A program made the position numbers and the translations under genes. Of a DNA stretch of 58,464 nt, positions 17,837 through 27,123 are shown piece after piece. Position 1 is the first letter of the stretch. Each line of letters opens with the position of its first letter. Source of the stretch: Bacteroides faecis MAJ27 (lineage in GTDB: Bacteria > Bacteroidota > Bacteroidia > Bacteroidales > Bacteroidaceae); the NCBI RefSeq assembly GCF_900106755.1, contig NZ_FNNN01000032.1:1-58464 (forward strand), read 5' to 3'. Below the pieces are notes generated by a model. The model was not told the origin of the DNA. It did not search any database and saw only the letters and a list, made by a program, of their open reading frames with translations.

Positions 17837-19960
17837 ATGAAGAACATCTTCTTTATTTGCATTTGTGCCCTATTCGCATTTACCGGATGCACAGATGACG
17901 ATGATGAACTATTGGCAAATGGAGACTCTAATATTAATTTGCTTCCGAATCCCCAGCCGAATGACGTAATTAATGAAAAGTTATTCGATGTAATCAACCT
18001 GGATTATCCGGGACTGGAGAAAGTGAAAGAGTATTATGAAGCTAATGAGTATTATTACGCTGCTCATGAGTTATTAAAATACTATAGAAACAGAGCGGAT
18101 ATCAGTAATCCGAATATTAATCTGATTAACCCTACTATCACTGCTTTTGATCAGAATATAGCCGATCAGGCACTGGAACATAGATTCTATGTACGTAATT
18201 TCAAGGAAAAAGAAGAAAATGGCAAAGAAGTCTATTATTCATTTGATAAAGACAAGAAAATAGACTGGACCTATGTGCCTACTGAAATTACAGACCAGGA
18301 ATTTAAATCTCAGACTCACCGCCACCAATGGATGCTTCCACAGGCTAAGGCTTACCGTGTGAACCAAAATGAGAAGTATATCCAATCATGGATAGAGGTT
18401 TATAGCGACTGGCTGAATACTTTCCCTTGCCCGGAAGGAACGGTAAGCAAAGATGCAGTTCAGTGGTATGGCCTGCAACCTGCAGAAAGGGTGCTTGACC
18501 AAATCGATATCATGCCTCATTTTATTCAATCCACCAATTTTACTCCTCAATGGCTTTCAACATTCCTCGTTGCCTTTGCCGGTGAAGTAGAATGTATTCG
18601 CAACAATTATTATACTGATGGCAGCAATATCTATGTAACTCAGGTACAAGCCATTACCACAGCTGGTATTTTAATGCCCGAGTTCAAAAATGCGGAAGCA
18701 TGGTTGAGTGAAGGTTCGCAAAAGATCACAGAACAGATTACCGCACAATTTCTGGAGGATGGAGTTCAAAATGAGCTGGACCCAAGTTACCATATCGGAG
18801 TAGTTGCCGGCTTCTATAATATATATAAAATCGCTCAACTTAATAACAAGCTAAGCTTATTTCCTTCTACTTACATAGAACAGTTGAGAAAAGCAGCCCG
18901 CTTTGTTATGGATATCATCTATCCGGATTATACAATTGATAACTTCAACGATACACGTTCTGCTTCCTATACTAAAAATGTATTATTGAGAAACCTGAGA
19001 CAGTACTCTGAAATGTTCCCGGATGATGCAGAAATGAAATGGATGTCAACAGAAGGCAAGCAAGGAACAACACCTGCCGGCCTGGTACAGATATACGACG
19101 CTTCCGGCTATTATATGTTGCGCAGCGGATGGGGAAAAAGCTCAACCATGATGATTCTGAAGAATAATAACAATCCGGATAACAAATGGCATTGCCAACC
19201 CGATAACGGAACATTCGGTATCTATCGCAACGGACGTAATTTCTTCCCGGATGCCGGTGTATATTCTTACGGAGGAACAAGTGCAAGTAATGAAGACCGC
19301 AAAACATTCCTCGCAACTAAGAACCACAATACAATGACAGCTCTAAGTGCAACAATTGCCGATGGATATATGAAAGGTGAATTCCTTAAGCATGAAACTA
19401 AAGGGAACACACAAATTCTGGTCACTCAGAATCAGATCAAAGCCGGTCTCACTCACCGTCGTGCCGTATTCTTTGTAGATAAAGAATTCTTCGTACTGGT
19501 AGATGAAGGATACGGAGATGGCAACAAAGACAAAATCAACCTGAATTTCCATCTTTGTTCAAGCGAAGCCAATGAAACTGTATATGATGATTTGTCCGCT
19601 TCTTACCAATATGGCGCACATACCACATTTGCAAACAATAATATGCTGGTTCGCACTTTTGCTGAGACTAACCAAGATTTCGACAAATCAAATGTCAGTT
19701 CTGACGTTTCCAATAAATTAGGAGAGAAGAATGCGTCACGCAAAGGGTATCAATACACGATACGGAAACCACAGAATGGAGCAGCCCGCTTTATTACTGT
19801 AATCTATCCATTCGAAGCTGTTTCTACACTTGACAAACTGACTATGGATGCTCAGTTTACCGATAATTCCAGCGAAGATGCAGGTACATTCCATACAAAC
19901 GGTGCTGCTGTAGAAGTGACTATCAATGGCAAGAAATACGAACTGTCTTATACTTTATAA
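17837..19960 (+). CDS. Surface PL12 heparin/heparan sulfate lyase (BT4662-like lipoprotein)
   Basis: A 707-residue lipoprotein (lipobox FTGC, Cys18, followed by an acidic DDDDE stretch, the Bacteroides surface-export signal). It has the heparinase II/III architecture: N-terminal alpha-barrel (about 40-380) and C-terminal beta-sandwich (about 400-700). Positions equivalent to the HepIII catalytic set appear: Asn in GSNIY, Tyr in DPSYHIG, His in KNHNTM, with the conserved WHCQPDNGTF in the sandwich. PL12 enzymes cleave heparan-type chains by beta-elimination, leaving unsaturated ends. First gene of the SusC/D operon, where an outer-surface endo-lyase is expected. The periplasmic counterpart is at 33988. 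Confidence 0.88.
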   Translation: MKNIFFICICALFAFTGCTDDDDELLANGDSNINLLPNPQPNDVINEKLFDVINLDYPGLEKVKEYYEANEYYYAAHELLKYYRNRADISNPNINLINPTITAFDQNIADQALEHRFYVRNFKEKEENGKEVYYSFDKDKKIDWTYVPTEITDQEFKSQTHRHQWMLPQAKAYRVNQNEKYIQSWIEVYSDWLNTFPCPEGTVSKDAVQWYGLQPAERVLDQIDIMPHFIQSTNFTPQWLSTFLVAFAGEVECIRNNYYTDGSNIYVTQVQAITTAGILMPEFKNAEAWLSEGSQKITEQITAQFLEDGVQNELDPSYHIGVVAGFYNIYKIAQLNNKLSLFPSTYIEQLRKAARFVMDIIYPDYTIDNFNDTRSASYTKNVLLRNLRQYSEMFPDDAEMKWMSTEGKQGTTPAGLVQIYDASGYYMLRSGWGKSSTMMILKNNNNPDNKWHCQPDNGTFGIYRNGRNFFPDAGVYSYGGTSASNEDRKTFLATKNHNTMTALSATIADGYMKGEFLKHETKGNTQILVTQNQIKAGLTHRRAVFFVDKEFFVLVDEGYGDGNKDKINLNFHLCSSEANETVYDDLSASYQYGAHTTFANNNMLVRTFAETNQDFDKSNVSSDVSNKLGEKNASRKGYQYTIRKPQNGAARFITVIYPFEAVSTLDKLTMDAQFTDNSSEDAGTFHTNGAAVEVTINGKKYELSYTL

Positions 19961-19980
19961 TTTAATATACCTAAGAAAAA

Positions 19981-22146
19981 ATGAGATCTAAATTACAAAA
20001 CATTACTTCAAGATTCCTGGCAATCTTAATGGTAGTTGGGTTGTGTGTCACGAACTCCTCCTGTACGGACCCGGAGACAACTGACTCTACCAAGTTTGCG
20101 CTTTTCTATGCCGGTATCACTGACATAGGCCCCTCTATGAGTTTTAATTTGGACGCTCCTACTTATATTGGAGGTGCTCCTTCTGATTTTGCAATAACAC
20201 GCGTAACTCTGAATGGCGAAACTTATGATACAAATAGTTTTGCAATAGACACAAATACAGGATCAATTTCACTTTCCAATACAAGCGAATTGCCTGTAGG
20301 ACTATATACCTTAAGTGTATCTTGTTATTCTAATGGTAACTATTATGAGTTTAAGGATATTGTAACGATTAATATGATGAAACCGGTACCGGATGGTATC
20401 AGTGTAGAACCTAATAAAATAAGTGCAGAGTTTGCTGACATCATAAGTACAGAAAGCACAATAGAGTTACCTACTGCACAAGTTACTACTGAAGGTGATC
20501 ATATCTCTATTCAGAAATATATCATTGCCAATGTACGTAAAGACGGAGTACTGGTTGAGGAGAATGATTTCTTCACTATTTCCAGTACAGGTGAGATTTC
20601 TATTGTCAAAGGTGAATCTAAAATTCAACCGGGCAAATATGTACTTGATTTAAAGTTAACCACAGCAATTGTGGACGAAGCAGCAGAAGAAGGTATCTTT
20701 GAAAATGCCATAGAAATAGATATAACTTCTAAACCTTTAACGTTGACTTATACTCCAAACACGGTCAAAGTAGAAGAAAATGCTCAAAATATATCTGCTG
20801 TACCGACATTAGTCGGCTCTTCCGAAGGATTGACTTATGCTATCAAATCAGTAAGCCCGACCTCCTCTTCCGTTACGATTGATCCTGTGACAGGAGTTAT
20901 CACACTGGCAGCCAACAATCAGATGGAAATCGGCACTACCTGTGAAGTATCCGTAACTGTAACGAATCAATACGGAAGTACTGATTTCGAGAACGCATAT
21001 ACAATGACTATTGTAGAGTTTATTAATCCTATTACCAAATTCGAATACAGCGACACAGAAGAACTCATTCAAGCGACTGCTTTTGAACACCCCGTTAAGA
21101 CAATAGATGGAGATGAAGTCAGCTTCTCATTTGTCAATCTGGACTCTAAATTAAGCGATTTGACTATCGATGCGACTACAGGTACAATTTCTGCTAAAAA
21201 AGGAAATAACATACCGGTAGGTCAACATACAGTTACTGTTTTGGCTAAAAACAACAAAAGTGAATTGCAGGCTTCTTTCAAATTAAATATCAAAACAAAT
21301 CCATATTATTTCACTTATGTGCATTGGGGAAATAATTTAAATCTTTCACCTGCTCAAAATTATGCAAGCCAATATAGAGTTACATCCAACAACGCTCTGC
21401 TTTCTTTATCTATTCCAGTAGCAGAAACAGATATACCGGAAGGTGTAGAAGTAGAATGGACTATTGATAATAGCAGTTCCAGTATATCCGGAGGTTCCAT
21501 TGATGAAAATGGTACGATTACCTTCACCGCAGGATGGACAAACGCTAAAGTTCTTATGATCCTCGTTAAAGCAACTACAGGTAAAGGTACTGCAGGTGAA
21601 ATAACCATCAAGACTCCTGTATTTATCCATTGCTCGGGTGCTGTAGCCGGAGTTACAGTGAATTATACTCCATTCGTATTCCAGGTGAATCCACGTACCG
21701 GAGGAAGTTCCGTAGCCCCCACAATAACAGGTACAGACTTAAGTACATTTATTGCAGACTACCGCCGTACCTTTAATTACTATAATATCAATGGACCTGC
21801 AGAACACAAAAATGGTCAACCGGGTGGTGGTAATGACACCTTCATGTACAGCCTTTGGAAAGCATATTATGAGTCAATTGGAGTTGCAAGCGTAAATACC
21901 GGACAGAAGTGGCCGTTATCATATTACGACAATACCTCCAGGCTTGCCGCACCATTAGGATATGTAGATGCAACCAACAACTGTGCTGTTAAAATCAATC
22001 CAAACAAATGGCTGAATGAATATGGCTATGCTAACGGAGTAATGATTGGACAGATGACGTTCGTAACAGATGGTAATTCAGGTGGTGTCAGCAGCGGATC
22101 ATCAATGTTCCCATTGGCAATCTGGTTTGATACGAAATTCCAATAA
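19981..22146 (+). CDS. Surface glycan-binding lipoprotein (SGBP, BT4661-like)
   Basis: A 721-residue lipoprotein (NSSC lipobox, Cys28). It is built of repeated Ig/cadherin-like beta modules: several copies of an ITLAANN/ISAKKGN pattern following TxxGxIS occur between residues 60 and 440, and the C-terminal part (about 450-720) is a distinct Trp/Tyr-rich domain likely to hold the glycan-binding site. No enzymatic motif is visible. It sits between the surface lyase and SusC, the position of BT4661 in the B. thetaiotaomicron heparin locus. Proposed role: capture of GAG chains at the cell surface. Confidence 0.8.
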   Translation: MRSKLQNITSRFLAILMVVGLCVTNSSCTDPETTDSTKFALFYAGITDIGPSMSFNLDAPTYIGGAPSDFAITRVTLNGETYDTNSFAIDTNTGSISLSNTSELPVGLYTLSVSCYSNGNYYEFKDIVTINMMKPVPDGISVEPNKISAEFADIISTESTIELPTAQVTTEGDHISIQKYIIANVRKDGVLVEENDFFTISSTGEISIVKGESKIQPGKYVLDLKLTTAIVDEAAEEGIFENAIEIDITSKPLTLTYTPNTVKVEENAQNISAVPTLVGSSEGLTYAIKSVSPTSSSVTIDPVTGVITLAANNQMEIGTTCEVSVTVTNQYGSTDFENAYTMTIVEFINPITKFEYSDTEELIQATAFEHPVKTIDGDEVSFSFVNLDSKLSDLTIDATTGTISAKKGNNIPVGQHTVTVLAKNNKSELQASFKLNIKTNPYYFTYVHWGNNLNLSPAQNYASQYRVTSNNALLSLSIPVAETDIPEGVEVEWTIDNSSSSISGGSIDENGTITFTAGWTNAKVLMILVKATTGKGTAGEITIKTPVFIHCSGAVAGVTVNYTPFVFQVNPRTGGSSVAPTITGTDLSTFIADYRRTFNYYNINGPAEHKNGQPGGGNDTFMYSLWKAYYESIGVASVNTGQKWPLSYYDNTSRLAAPLGYVDATNNCAVKINPNKWLNEYGYANGVMIGQMTFVTDGNSGGVSSGSSMFPLAIWFDTKFQ

Positions 22147-22166
22147 CGAAATAAATATATATCATA

Positions 22167-25100
22167 ATGAATACACATAAATCTATAGTGAACACATTGA
22201 GCAAAAGAGGGTATCTCACCCTCTTGGCTCTCTTGATAGCAATCACCTCCTTCGCTCAGGAAATTACAGTGAATGGTACGGTGCTCGACGAGACTGACAC
22301 TCCTTTAATTGGAGCAACCATCCAGATAAAGAATACTCAAAAGGGTGTAATCACAGACTTTGACGGAAAATTCTCTATCAAAGCAAACAATAATGCAACA
22401 TTGGTAGTCAGCTATATTGGTTACCAGAATCAGGAAATCAAACTGAAAGGACAAAAGAACCTGAACCTCAAACTTATTCCGGACAATGCTATGCTGGACG
22501 AAGTGGTAGTCGTAGGTTATGGCAGCATGAAAAAGAGCGACTTAACCGGCTCTGTTTCTTCCGTGGCAGCCAAATCTATCGAAGGTTTTAAAACCGGATC
22601 CGTAGTAGAAGCCCTCGGAGGTCAGATTGCCGGTGTACAAATCACCCAATCGGATGGTACTCCCGGTTCTGGTTTCGATATCAAGATTCGCGGTGTCGGC
22701 ACAGTAAACGGAGATTCTTCTCCGCTTTATATCGTCGATGGCTTTGAAGTGAGTGATATTGACTACCTTCCTAATTCTGATATTGAATCAGTCGAAGTAT
22801 TAAAAGATGCTTCTGCATCAGCTATTTATGGTGCTCGTGCTGCCAATGGTGTAGTTTTGGTCACTACAAAATCCGGTAAAGAAGGAAAACCAGTTATTAC
22901 TTATAACGGCTCTGCCACTTATCGTAACATTCCTAAAAAACTGGATATGTTGAGCACATATGAATTTGCCGCATTACAAGTAGAACTCAATCCGACTAAA
23001 TACGGAACAACCTACTTTCAGGAAGGAAATGATGCTGACGGAGTACCTTATCGTCATCAAACTCTGGAAGATTATCTAACCGATCCGGGAATTGACTGGC
23101 AGGGTGAATCGTTCAAGCCGACTTGGTCTCAGAACCACGATTTCAGTATCAGTGGCGGTACAAAAGAAACTAAGTATGCTGCCTCCTTCTCACATTTCGA
23201 TGAAAATGGTATCTTCACAAACAGCGGTTATAAAAAGAATGCAGGTAAATTGCGTATCAACCAAAAGATTAATAAATTCATTACCTTCGATGCCACTATC
23301 AATTACGCAAATACTGTGAAAGAAGGTATCGGTACTTCAGGTACCGGAGGAACACTGAATATGCTATCTAATATTCTGCGCTTCCGTCCTACCGGAGGTA
23401 ACAGCGTTACAAACGATGAACTTCTGAATTCTGTATTCGACCCATTGGAACTAAGCGAGAACACAACTTACTCACAAATTAACCCGATCAAACAGGCTGA
23501 AGCTGTAAAAGACCGGAGACAATCTGAGTTGTGGGGAGCCAATGCCTCATTGACTGTCCAATTGATGAAAGATCTTACGTTCAAAGCATCTGCCACCTAC
23601 AATACAACGAATACAAGAAGAGATATCTTCTATGGTGAAGACTCCAGCCAGGCATACCGTAGCGGTGGTGTTTATGGTTCTACACAAATGCAGAAAGACT
23701 TGCGTTGGCAGAGCAGTAATACATTGACTTACAGAAAGAAGATCAATAAGAAAAATACATTTGATGTCATGTTAGGACACGAATTCGCATTCAGGAGTTC
23801 AGAACTTCTGTATGGACAAGCTAAAGACTTCCCATTCGCAAATCTCGGTAACGACAATTTAGGAATAGGAGCTACTCCTAGTAGTGTATCTACTTCCAGA
23901 AGTGACAAGAAACTGTTATCCTACTTTGCAAGAGGTAATTACAATTTCGATAACCGTTACCTGTTCACTGCTACCGTTCGTGCTGACGGCTCTACGGTAT
24001 TCTCTGCAAAAAACAAATGGGGATATTTCCCGTCATTCTCTGCTGCATGGCGTGTATCGGAAGAAAAATTCATGAAGAACATTACTCCGGTATCAAATCT
24101 TAAACTCCGTCTCGGATGGGGTACAGTAGGAAATGACCGTATCACCAACTATCTGTCTATGGATTTGTATACATCGAGCAAATATGGACTGGGACAACAA
24201 ATGGTAACTGTACTGAATCCGAAACAACTAGCTAACAAAGACCTGAAATGGGAAGGTTCTACTACTGCCAACTTAGGTATTGATGTGGGTCTTTTCCAGA
24301 ATCGCCTGAATCTGACAGCGGATTTCTTCTTAAAGAACACCAAAGACCTGTTGCTTGAACAAAAACTTGCTTATGTAACCGGATTCAACTCACAATGGCA
24401 AAATATCGGTAAAATTGAAAATAAAGGTATCGAATTGAATATCAATTCTACTAATATTCAAACCCGCAATTTTTTATGGCAGACAGATTTCAATATTTCA
24501 TTCATCAAGAATACATTGAAAGCGTTACAAGATGGAACATCATACATACAGTCGGCTACTAAGTTCAACAGTAATTTCAACGGAAATGACTATATCTCAA
24601 TCGTAGGATCTTCTCTTGGACAGATGTATGGATATGTTTTTGACGGTGTATACCAAACTTCTGACTTCAACATGCTCCCTAATGGTACTATGCAACTGAA
24701 GCCCGGAGTAGCAGACATCAGCAAACATGCAGGAAAAACAGCAGTACCGGGTATGGTGAAATATAAAGATATAGACGGAGACGGTATCATTACGCCTGAC
24801 GATCGTACTACCATCGGAAATGGCCAGCCAGACTGGTATGGAGGTATCACCAACACTTTCAATTATAAAAATATTGATTTTAGTTTCATGTTCCAGTTCC
24901 AGTATGGCAATGACGTTTATAATGCGACACGTATGTTTAATACACAATCGCAAGACGAACGCAGTAACCAATTGGCTGAAGTTGCCGACCGGTGGACTCC
25001 GACAAACGCTTCTAATCGCGTGCCTTCTGCGAAAGGGTATGTGAAGTATGAATTATACTCACGCTTTGTTGAAGACGGTTCGTTCCTCCGCTTAAAAAAT

Positions 25101-25319
25101 GTAACTTTAGGATATACACTTCCCAACAAGTGGACCAAGAAAGCATATATCAACCGCCTACGTGTGTATGGTACGGCCCAGAATTTATTCTGCCTGACTA
25201 AATATAGTGGTTATGATCCGGAAGTGAATATGAAAAGCAGCCCGCTCATGCCAGGATTCGACTGGGGTGCTTATCCAAAAAGTAGAGTATTTACATTTGG
25301 TGTAGAAGTTCAATTCTAA
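22167..25319 (+). CDS. SusC-type TonB-dependent outer-membrane importer (BT4660-like)
   Basis: A 1050-residue outer-membrane protein. A signal peptide (about 1-30) precedes a CarboxypepD_reg-like domain (about 33-105, GTVLDETDTPLIGATI), a TonB box region (LDEVVVVGYG near 110), a plug (about 120-240, with the SusC signature VLKDASASAIYGARAANGVV) and a 22-strand barrel ending in FGVEVQF with the terminal Phe needed for assembly. It pairs with the SusD protein 13 bases downstream and imports the oligosaccharides made at the surface. No N-terminal STN domain is seen, consistent with control by the HTCS rather than by an ECF sigma/FecR pair. Confidence 0.95.
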   Translation: MNTHKSIVNTLSKRGYLTLLALLIAITSFAQEITVNGTVLDETDTPLIGATIQIKNTQKGVITDFDGKFSIKANNNATLVVSYIGYQNQEIKLKGQKNLNLKLIPDNAMLDEVVVVGYGSMKKSDLTGSVSSVAAKSIEGFKTGSVVEALGGQIAGVQITQSDGTPGSGFDIKIRGVGTVNGDSSPLYIVDGFEVSDIDYLPNSDIESVEVLKDASASAIYGARAANGVVLVTTKSGKEGKPVITYNGSATYRNIPKKLDMLSTYEFAALQVELNPTKYGTTYFQEGNDADGVPYRHQTLEDYLTDPGIDWQGESFKPTWSQNHDFSISGGTKETKYAASFSHFDENGIFTNSGYKKNAGKLRINQKINKFITFDATINYANTVKEGIGTSGTGGTLNMLSNILRFRPTGGNSVTNDELLNSVFDPLELSENTTYSQINPIKQAEAVKDRRQSELWGANASLTVQLMKDLTFKASATYNTTNTRRDIFYGEDSSQAYRSGGVYGSTQMQKDLRWQSSNTLTYRKKINKKNTFDVMLGHEFAFRSSELLYGQAKDFPFANLGNDNLGIGATPSSVSTSRSDKKLLSYFARGNYNFDNRYLFTATVRADGSTVFSAKNKWGYFPSFSAAWRVSEEKFMKNITPVSNLKLRLGWGTVGNDRITNYLSMDLYTSSKYGLGQQMVTVLNPKQLANKDLKWEGSTTANLGIDVGLFQNRLNLTADFFLKNTKDLLLEQKLAYVTGFNSQWQNIGKIENKGIELNINSTNIQTRNFLWQTDFNISFIKNTLKALQDGTSYIQSATKFNSNFNGNDYISIVGSSLGQMYGYVFDGVYQTSDFNMLPNGTMQLKPGVADISKHAGKTAVPGMVKYKDIDGDGIITPDDRTTIGNGQPDWYGGITNTFNYKNIDFSFMFQFQYGNDVYNATRMFNTQSQDERSNQLAEVADRWTPTNASNRVPSAKGYVKYELYSRFVEDGSFLRLKNVTLGYTLPNKWTKKAYINRLRVYGTAQNLFCLTKYSGYDPEVNMKSSPLMPGFDWGAYPKSRVFTFGVEVQF

Positions 25320-25331
25320 ACAAAAAAGACA

Positions 25332-27023
25332 ATGAAAAAATTCAAATACTACTTATGCACATTAGCCTGTGCAATCACCGTTTCATCTTGCTCGTTAGAT
25401 GAAACCAGCTATACAGAAATTGAGAAAGGAAACTACATGAAGAATGCAGCAGAAGCTGAGAATGTGCTTCTGGGTGTATATCGTGACATGGTTCAGGATG
25501 GTATTTACGGTTTCCACTTATCCTTGTATTTTACTATTCCCAGTGATATAGCCAAAGTAACGGGTAATAGTACTGACGGACTCCGTCTGATTCCTTCTAA
25601 TGCTTATACCAGTTCACAGACCGAAATCGCAACAACATGGGCTAACCTGTACAGTGCTATCTATGATGCGAACGATTTTATCGAAACACTGGGACAAAAA
25701 ATAGGAACCTATGACGAAGGCAACTACAAGAAAGCAGCTGTTTATATGGCAGAGGCGCGTTGTCTGCGTGCCATGTACTATTTCGAGTTAGTACGCTGGT
25801 TCGGAAATGTAGCATTGATTACCAATACGGCTCAATCCCGTCAGCATCCATCTACCTTCACACAAGCTGATCCGGCAGATGTATACAAATTTATAGAAGC
25901 AGATTTGCAATATGCCATCGACAACCTGCCTTATGCAGTAGATGATAATATACGTTCCGACAACAGTTTCCGTCTCTCCAAAGGCGCCGCACTCGGATTG
26001 TTGACTAAAGTATATGCTACTTGGGCAGGCTACCCTGTACATGATACAAGCAAATGGGAAAATGCAGCGAAGACTGCTAAAATTCTGGTCGAATCGGGCA
26101 AACATCATCTGCTTTCCGACTTCGAACAATTATGGAAGAACACTTGTAATGGCGTTTGGGATGGAAACGAGAGTCTGATCGAAGTAAGTTTTTATGCTCC
26201 AACTGTTACCGGAGTATCAGCTAATGACCCTTGTGGACGTATTGGCAAATGGAACGGTGTACAGGCAAGCGGTATCAGAAGCGTTCGTAATGCCGGTAAC
26301 TGGCGTGTTATCCCAACTTTCCTGCGTGACTGGAAAGATCGTGAAAGCGATAACAGATGGAAGTATTCTTTTGCTGATTACAAATATGGTAAAAACACCG
26401 AAACCGGTGAAGACGGAGTCAAGCTCGTAATCAATACTAGCGGCAATATTGAAGACGCTATTAAAGACGACGCAACAGACGCATTAAAGAAAGCGTATAT
26501 CGATAACGTATGCCCGAGAAAATGGGATACAGAAGAATATGTGAACAGTGCCAACTACTTGGTTGATGCCAATCTTTCCAACATTAACTGGTACATATTG
26601 CGTTATGCCGATGTATTGCTTTTATATGCCGAAGCTTTGAATGAATGGAAACAAGGACCGACCGATGAAGCGTATAAAGCTATCAATATGGTACGCAGAC
26701 GCGGCTTTGGTCTTCCGGTAGAAACCGACAACAGTGCTTCAGACTTATCCGGAATGTCTTATACCGAATTCCAGCAAGCTGTACGTAATGAACGAGCTTA
26801 CGAACTGGCATTTGAAGGACATCGCCGACAAGATCTGGTACGCTGGGGAATCTATTATGAAAGTATCAGAAAAACATCTCAAGATTTAGTGGATTGGTAT
26901 AGTGGCGGTTACGGATATTATGTTTGTGTCGATTATACCAAAAAGAACAAGAATGAGCTACTCCCCATACCACAACAGGAAATGGATATATGTACTCAAT
27001 TTGATCAAAACCCGGGATGGTAA
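25332..27023 (+). CDS. SusD-family glycan-binding lipoprotein (BT4659-like)
   Basis: A 563-residue lipoprotein (VSSC lipobox, Cys20) with a SusD-like N-terminal region (about 25-230, TPR-type helices including ARCLRAMYYFELVRWFGNV) and the RagB/SusD C-terminal region (about 300-563), ending with the family hallmark NERAYELAFEGHRRQDLVRWG and a final PIPQQEMD...NPGW. It forms the lid of the SusC barrel and binds imported GAG oligosaccharides. A strong terminator follows, which separates it from the extra genes (PL8, GH95) downstream. Confidence 0.95.
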   Translation: MKKFKYYLCTLACAITVSSCSLDETSYTEIEKGNYMKNAAEAENVLLGVYRDMVQDGIYGFHLSLYFTIPSDIAKVTGNSTDGLRLIPSNAYTSSQTEIATTWANLYSAIYDANDFIETLGQKIGTYDEGNYKKAAVYMAEARCLRAMYYFELVRWFGNVALITNTAQSRQHPSTFTQADPADVYKFIEADLQYAIDNLPYAVDDNIRSDNSFRLSKGAALGLLTKVYATWAGYPVHDTSKWENAAKTAKILVESGKHHLLSDFEQLWKNTCNGVWDGNESLIEVSFYAPTVTGVSANDPCGRIGKWNGVQASGIRSVRNAGNWRVIPTFLRDWKDRESDNRWKYSFADYKYGKNTETGEDGVKLVINTSGNIEDAIKDDATDALKKAYIDNVCPRKWDTEEYVNSANYLVDANLSNINWYILRYADVLLLYAEALNEWKQGPTDEAYKAINMVRRRGFGLPVETDNSASDLSGMSYTEFQQAVRNERAYELAFEGHRRQDLVRWGIYYESIRKTSQDLVDWYSGGYGYYVCVDYTKKNKNELLPIPQQEMDICTQFDQNPGW

Positions 27024-27047
27024 ATAACCTCACCATAATATAATATG

Positions 27048-27088
27048 AAAGCGTTACCGAAGAAATCCCCTTTCTTTCGTAACGCTTT
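27048..27088 (+). terminator. Hairpin terminator/attenuator after SusD
   Basis: AAAGCGTTAC and GTAACGCTTT pair with an internal bulge, followed by TTATTTAAT. No TAnnTTTG box is found between here and the next start at 27124, so PL8 expression probably depends on partial read-through. Confidence 0.75.
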
Positions 27089-27123
27089 TATTTAATCATT
27101 CAGTCCACAGATTTCTATATACC

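Noticed and set aside
22167..25319. SusC controlled by the ECF/FecR system at 52386-53776
   Set aside because: This SusC has no N-terminal STN domain and has the HTCS-type operator upstream, so FecR control is unlikely.
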